Below, in pieces: positions 58,342 through 64,000 of a stretch of DNA of 64,000 nucleotides. Positions within the stretch are counted from its first letter, which is position 1, and every line of letters starts with the position of its first letter. The translations under genes were made by a program, and so were the position numbers. Source of the DNA: Hawksworthiomyces lignivorus (lineage: Eukaryota; Ascomycota; Sordariomycetes; Ophiostomatales; Ophiostomataceae); assembly GCA_002917075.1 (NCBI GenBank), contig NTMA01000002.1, forward strand, positions 186,001 to 250,000, read 5' to 3'. The notes beneath the pieces are model-generated. The model did no database searches. It worked only from the letters and a program-made list of their open reading frames with translations, and was not told where the DNA came from.

Positions 58342-59701
58342 TTATACCTCTGCCCCCGAAGTAGATGCTCTTCCGGAGGGAGATGTCCGGAACCGGGCGC
58401 TGACGTCGCGCGTCCACTCGTTGTCTTGCTGGCGGCCGAGCCAGTAGGTGCGGCCCACGGCGACGAGCGCCCGGCCGACCTTGCCCTTCCAGCCGTCGCC
58501 GGCGGGCGACCCAGGCGAGAACGGATCTCTGCTGCTGACGCCGGCAAAGGCTCGCTGCTGCCGGGCTGCCGGCTGGGGCTGCCGATGGCGGCGGTGGCGG
58601 CGGCCGCGCGCCGAACGAGAACCGGACTTGAGGCCTGCCTCTTCGTCCACGTCGTTCTCGTTCTCTTCGTCGTCGTCGTCGTCGCCGTTGCTGTTGCTGT
58701 TGCTGCCGGCCTCGTCCTTTCCCTTGCTCTCCTCATCGTCGTCGTCGTCGTCGTTATCGCCGTCGTCGTCCGCGGCGCCGGCCGCGGCCGCGGCCGACTC
58801 CACCACGTGGTCGCCGTACCGCTGCAGGGCCTGCCGCGTGTGGGACATGACCACCAGCGCAAAGTAGAAGCGCACCACGGTCACGAACACAACGAGCGTC
58901 AGGCTCGCCGCCATCTCGTGCGCGCCCATCCACCCGCCGCTGCCGGCGGTCGACTCCGCCGTCGCGCTCGCCGCCTCTGCGCTGGAGGATGCCGTCGCGG
59001 CCGGATCGTCGCGCGCGCTGAGCGGCGCTCCCGTAGTCAGCGCCTCAGCAATGGTCGGCGTCGCCGTTATGACTGCTTCTGCTGCTGTCGTCACTGCCTC
59101 GGCTATTGCAGACGCCGCCGACGTTATCATGGCAGCAGGTGCTGTCGAGCTGGCGGCCAGCGGCGTCGGCGTCGACGATGGCGCCGCTGCGGGCGCCGCG
59201 GCGCCAGAAGCAAAGTACCAGGTGACGGCAAAGCTGGCTGTATATGCGGCGTTGATGATTGTGTCGAACAAGTAGGCCCAGGCCAGCGCCAGGTTGGGTA
59301 GAGGGGTCTCGCGGCGGATGTGGGGGATGCAGATCACAAGGAGAACGATAATGGCGAGGTTGTAGAGGTAGGCCGAGAGCTGCACGGCAGAGAAAGAAAA
59401 GCCCGTCAGGATGCCCAGCAGGCCGTAGACGCCGGTAAGCTTGTTGAAAAACAGAGTACCCGCGATGATCTCTGTGCCCATCTGGAGCGAAACAAAGCCA
59501 AGGAAGGTCTAGGGACCCAGAGAAAATATGTCAGTCCACAGCTAGTCGACTCCTGCCAAATGGAGACATCCACTTGAAGTTTGTCCTCCCTCCTGCGTTT
59601 GGGGTTTTTTGTCTTCCTCTGTGCCTTTTCGCTGCGATGAGACTCACCTTTGGCTTTGGCAGCCGCGGCTGCAGAAAACGCAGTGCTTGCAAAAATCTCA
59701 T
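58342..59701 (-). CDS. KEI1: Inositol phosphorylceramide synthase subunit Kei1
   Basis: The partner of Aur1 in the Golgi IPC synthase, needed for fungal sphingolipid synthesis. It has 406 residues in two exons, 59701-59648 and 59508-58342; the 139-nt phase-0 intron joins LPRLPKPK-type residues to TFLGFVSLQMGTEIIAGTL. The core shows the Kei1 pattern: FNKLTGVYGLLGILTGF, SAVQLSAYLYNLAIIVLLV, PHIRRETPLPNLALAWAYLF, DTIINAAYTASFAVTWYF, and a fourth segment LTLVVFVTVVRFYFALVVMSH. An Ala/Thr-rich luminal-type insert (~residues 115-190) separates segments 3 and 4, and the C-terminal tail has a long Asp/Glu run then an Arg/His cluster, GRRHRRHR. Yeast Kei1 is processed by Kex2; whether the basic cluster here is cut is unknown. 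It is longer than the ~220-residue yeast protein. Confidence 0.9.
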
Positions 59702-60467
59702 ATTCGCTTCTTCTTTCCGCCGTACATGAAAAATGAAAAAGAGCCGACGATGCGGCGAGAGGATTGTCGAGTCGTGATATATCAACCGAGAAGTCCGCAA
59801 GCGACCAGGGTAGTCTGCGCATAACAATCTGAAAACGTGTTTTGGCGTCGGAAAAGCCGGCGGCGCCCTCGCTTAGAAAGGGGTACTCGTTTTCGTATAA
59901 AGAACTTTAATTACTGTGCTAGCCCCTTGTTTTTTCAGGTACAATATACAAAATCGTAGTTTTGTAGACGTCTGACGCAGCTTCAGCGGGACACTTTCAG
60001 TTACATCAACCACTACAAATCTAGCGATCCGCTGCACTGCAAATATGTTCTGTACATACATATTACTTTTGCTTGTGAATGCTCTGTACAGCGTTTATAT
60101 TTCAGGTAAACTGTTCAGTCTTCCCACAGGGTCAATATTCTCTTTTTCTTCTTGATCTTTTTTTTCTCTGCCATGGTATTTCAGTAAAATATAATATGCT
60201 ATCGAAAGAAAAGTAAGCGATTAATATGTTCTTGGGCAGAGAAAAGCAAGTCACATCTCGTCACTCATGACCCGTGGGTTCATTCTTATTGTACAACACG
60301 CTCTCTATGCTGGACTTCCAACGGGGCTGAAATAAAAGGGTGGAGACGCGGGATCCCTTGCTGTCCGTTTTTTTTTTTTTTTTTTGTTCTGTCAAGCATC
60401 GCCAACTCCAAGATCAATATATGCAGTGTGTTGATGGTACGAGCCTGGGCTCAAACCGTTTGCTGGC
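59702..60467. other. Intergenic with T-run
   Basis: Between kei1 and the Rab gene, both on the minus strand. An 18-T run lies at 60368-60385. No gene was recognised. Confidence 0.5.
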
Positions 60468-61589
<1,122 letters not shown>

Positions 61590-62409
61590 GGCTGCAGAAG
61601 AAGTCGACACACCCGGAGAGACCTGGAGGAGATATAGAGGGCGAAGTGCGTATCGTTGTGCCGCAAGAGGATACAGGCGTGTCTGCTGCAAGTACCAGGA
61701 AGAAAGGAGCGAGATAGTAGTTGAGTCGTAGCTGGATAAAACGAAATAATTCCAAAGCCAGGAGGAAACGTGACTTGGGGGGGGGGGGAGGATAGCAACG
61801 GTGTGCCGGGTTTTCGGCAACGAATGGAAGTTGAATATCGCAGCCTGCTTCGCCCAATTGTAGTGGCAAAACGCTGGAAAGGGGGGGACGAAGGGGTTTT
61901 GACAACGACTGTAAGCGTGTCTGGACGAGATGTAGGGAGGTCGAAAGTTGTATCGTCGAGGGACCTTTCGTTGAAGGAGGCAGCCACTCGTTTTTGAGAA
62001 ATGTTTATTTCCCTTGGGGACTGGACAGGGGGCTTATTAGGAGGGAGTCTGCATGGGGCTTTGCAGAACGGATGGAGCTTTTTTGGGGATTGTGGTGCAC
62101 AGTCATCATCCCAACGGCCAATACGACCAGCAGCCATCTTTGGAAAGGCTTGGAAAGGCTCATTTTGAGTCACGTGGAGATACCTGTCGATGATATCTTA
62201 TCAGCCAAAAAAAAAAAAACTTTGAATTTATTTTGTACTAAACTGGCCCCACTGGCAGAAGAAAAGAGCAAAGAAATCAATTCATCCAGCATCGCGGCCA
62301 GCCAGGAGTGCTAAACGAAACAACAGTGCACTTTTCTTTTCTTTTCTTTTTTCTTTTTTTTCAGAGGCAAGAGAAAGAGACAAGAGGCCGGCCAGCGTGC
62401 TACGAAATC
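61590..62409. promoter_or_regulatory. Divergent promoter of ypt6 and nop53
   Basis: 820 nt between two head-to-head start codons. It has a 12-G run at 61777-61788, an A-run near 62207-62219 and a TTTTCTTTTC pyrimidine tract at 62333-62361 just ahead of the nop53 start. Confidence 0.5.
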
Positions 62410-63834
62410 ATGCCGATAATTCAGTCCATTGCGGGTTCGCACACTGCCCCCCAGCAGCACAAGCAGCCGTCGAGGAAGGGCAGAAAGGCATGGAGGAAAA
62501 ACGTCGACGTCTCCGAGGTGGAAAAAGGAATAGAGGAGCGGAACAATGAGATTATCAAAGGGTTAGACGCTTCCTTCACTTTTAAGATCTTCTATTTCTC
62601 TGCCCAAAGCGGTAGCTAACTGGGGAATTTCTTTTACAGCGGCCTAGTCAAAGAGCAGCTCTCCGAAGATCTCTTCCAGATTGAAGACGAGGGCGACTTG
62701 GAGGTCGCAAAGAAGCTGGCAAAGAAGTACACAAAGGGCCTAAAATCAGATGAGATTATTGCGCAGCGCTCAGCGGTTCCCGCAGTGTCAGGGCGGAAGC
62801 GGAGTGGCGACAACAGCAAGACGACGGACGGTGTTCTTCCGACCAAGCGCCAGCGCACAAACTACGTGTCTCAAAAAGAGCTCGTCCGCCTCAAGAAGGT
62901 TGCCGACGGCCACCACGAGTCTACTGTGGCTATCGGCGAGGCGACCTACGACCCGTGGGCACCCCAGGACGCAAAGGCGGTCGCAGCGCACAGCACCGAC
63001 GGCCAGTTCTCTTTCCTGCCGAAGTCGAAAAAGGCCAAGGCGCCCGCCACTATGAAGCAGAAGCCCATATCCCTGGCAGCCAGCGGAAAGGAGATCCCCG
63101 CCGTGCCGAAGCCAAACGGCGCATTCAGCTACAATCCTTCGTTTAACGACTACGAGGCCCGCCTGACCGAGGAGGGCAACAAGGCCGTCGAGGCCGAGAA
63201 GAAGCGCCTGGCAGAGGAAGAAGCCGAGCGGATACGGATGGAAGCTGTCGCACGGTCCGCAGCAGAGGCCGAAGAGGCCGAAGCACGGGCTGAGCTCTCC
63301 GAATGGGACGAAGAATCGGCTTGGGAGGGCTTCGAGAGCGGCGTCGAGGACGAGGCCGTCAACGCCAAGCGCCCGAAGCGCAAGACGCCAGCCCAGCGGA
63401 ACCGCGTCAAGCGCCGCAAGGAAGCCGAGGCCAAGATCAGGCACGACGCGATCAATCTGCTCAAGCAGGAGCAGGCGAAGAATATCGAGAACATCGTCGA
63501 GGAGGAGAAGGCGCGCCGCGAGCGGGCCCTTGCCCTGGCTACCACCGAGTCTTCCGACGAGAGCGACGACGAGGAAGAGGGCGATGAAAATGAGCTGCGG
63601 CGCCGGCAGCTCGGCAAGTTCCGGCTGCCCGAGAAAGACCTCGAGCTGGTTCTGCCGGACGAGCTGCAGGACTCGCTGCGGCTGCTCAAGCCAGAGGGCA
63701 ACCTGCTCAAGGATCGGTACCGCAGCCTGCTGGTCAGAGGCAAAGTCGAGGTGCGCAGGAAACGGCCGTTCCGGAAGCAGGCCAAGGCGAAGATTACAGA
63801 AAAGTGGGCGCACAAGGATTTCCATTTGTTTTAA
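62410..63834 (+). CDS. NOP53: 60S ribosome biogenesis factor Nop53
   Basis: A nucleolar factor that brings the exosome to pre-60S particles through Mtr4. 448 residues, exons 62410-62561 and 62640-63834, with a 78-nt GT-AG intron. The N-terminus has SRKGRKAWRKNVDVSEVEKGIEE, the family-typical SRKGKKAWRKN-like start. A central ETYDPW-like segment appears as ATYDPWAPQ. A long charged helix/coiled coil follows (Glu/Lys/Arg-rich, ~residues 255-370), containing KTPAQRNRVKRRKEAE, typical of Nop53/GLTSCR2. The end has KFRLPEKDLELVLPDELQDSLRLLKPEGNLL and RYRSLLVRGKVEVRRK, the conserved C-terminus. A yeast LFGxD-type AIM (Mtr4-binding) motif was not identified with certainty. The gene ends at a poly-A run. 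Confidence 0.94.
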
Positions 63835-64000
63835 AAAAAAAAAAAAGTTTGCTCTTCGTTGCCCTCCAGAAGCGGATGGCTGTAGACAGCATATAGGCGT
63901 CATTCATGGTTTCCAATTTGCATTGCACACACAATAGATCAAAAGCAACGATGTATAACAAGAGTTTGACCGTTCCTAGCGGGATGCGTGCGTGCAAAGC
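63835..64000. other. 3' flank of nop53
   Basis: An A-run directly follows the stop codon; nothing else is seen to the window edge. Confidence 0.5.

Noticed and set aside
58225..59301. 358-codon plus-strand ORF with hydrophobic runs
   Set aside because: Antisense of kei1; the apparent Val-rich membrane segments are reverse-complement readings of the Asp/Glu codon run.

Overview
The window is nuclear DNA of a filamentous ascomycete (Pezizomycotina), most likely a Sordariomycete. The evidence is the short GT-AG introns (about 40-110 nt, with CTRAC-like branch sites), fungus-only families (two Zn2Cys6 regulators, a chitin synthase, the IPC-synthase subunit Kei1), GC-rich coding exons set in AT-rich, pyrimidine-tracted intergenic DNA, and single genes with no operons. 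I saw no rRNA, tRNA, CRISPR array, transposase or reverse transcriptase, and nothing that looks like a secondary-metabolite cluster. Exon structures were worked out by hand from splice signals and reading-frame continuity.

Layout. 2.1-5.7 kb: a large OefC-like Zn2Cys6 regulator (+). 6.5-7.6 kb: a HAD-type phosphatase (-). 8.3-9.4 kb: a TTC1-like TPR co-chaperone (+). 11.1-13.0 kb: a second Zn2Cys6 regulator of the UPC2-like/Fungal_trans_2 type (+). 13.9-14.6 kb: a small Myb/SANT-like nuclear protein (+). 15.1-17.1 kb: aspartate aminotransferase (-). 18.6-19.9 kb: the ER Qa-SNARE Ufe1/syntaxin-18 (-). 21.6-23.5 kb: a DHA1-type MFS exporter (+). 23.5-28.6 kb holds no secure gene, only two weak ORF candidates.

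28.6-29.3 kb: EMC4 (-). 30.7-33.6 kb: an adaptin beta chain (+). 34.1-34.8 kb: a GPI-type cell-surface protein (-). 35.7-36.4 kb: a RING-like zinc protein (+). 36.4-40.2 kb is a gene desert. 40.2-41.1 kb: a prenylated ubiquitin-fold protein of the UBL3/MUB type (+). 42.2-42.8 kb: the proteasome assembly factor Ump1 (-). 43.4-45.5 kb: a soluble tandem ABC ATPase (+). 46.1-50.1 kb: a chitin synthase with an unusually long N-terminus (-). 51.4-56.1 kb: the sulfite reductase beta subunit (-). 58.3-59.7 kb: Kei1 (-). 60.5-61.6 kb: the Rab6-type GTPase Ypt6 (-). 62.4-63.8 kb: the 60S biogenesis factor Nop53 (+).

Functionally this is mostly housekeeping content. The 18-62 kb stretch is rich in ER, Golgi and surface functions (Ufe1, EMC4, adaptin, a GPI protein, chitin synthase, Kei1, Ypt6). 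The features most worth a second look are a GC-AG intron plus a 26-nt microexon in the Rab6 gene, a coding exon consisting only of the ATG in ump1, a possible dual-localisation N-terminus on the aminotransferase, the long disordered extension of the chitin synthase, and an ATGA-overlapping mini-uORF on the MFS gene. I found no convincing undescribed multi-gene system.
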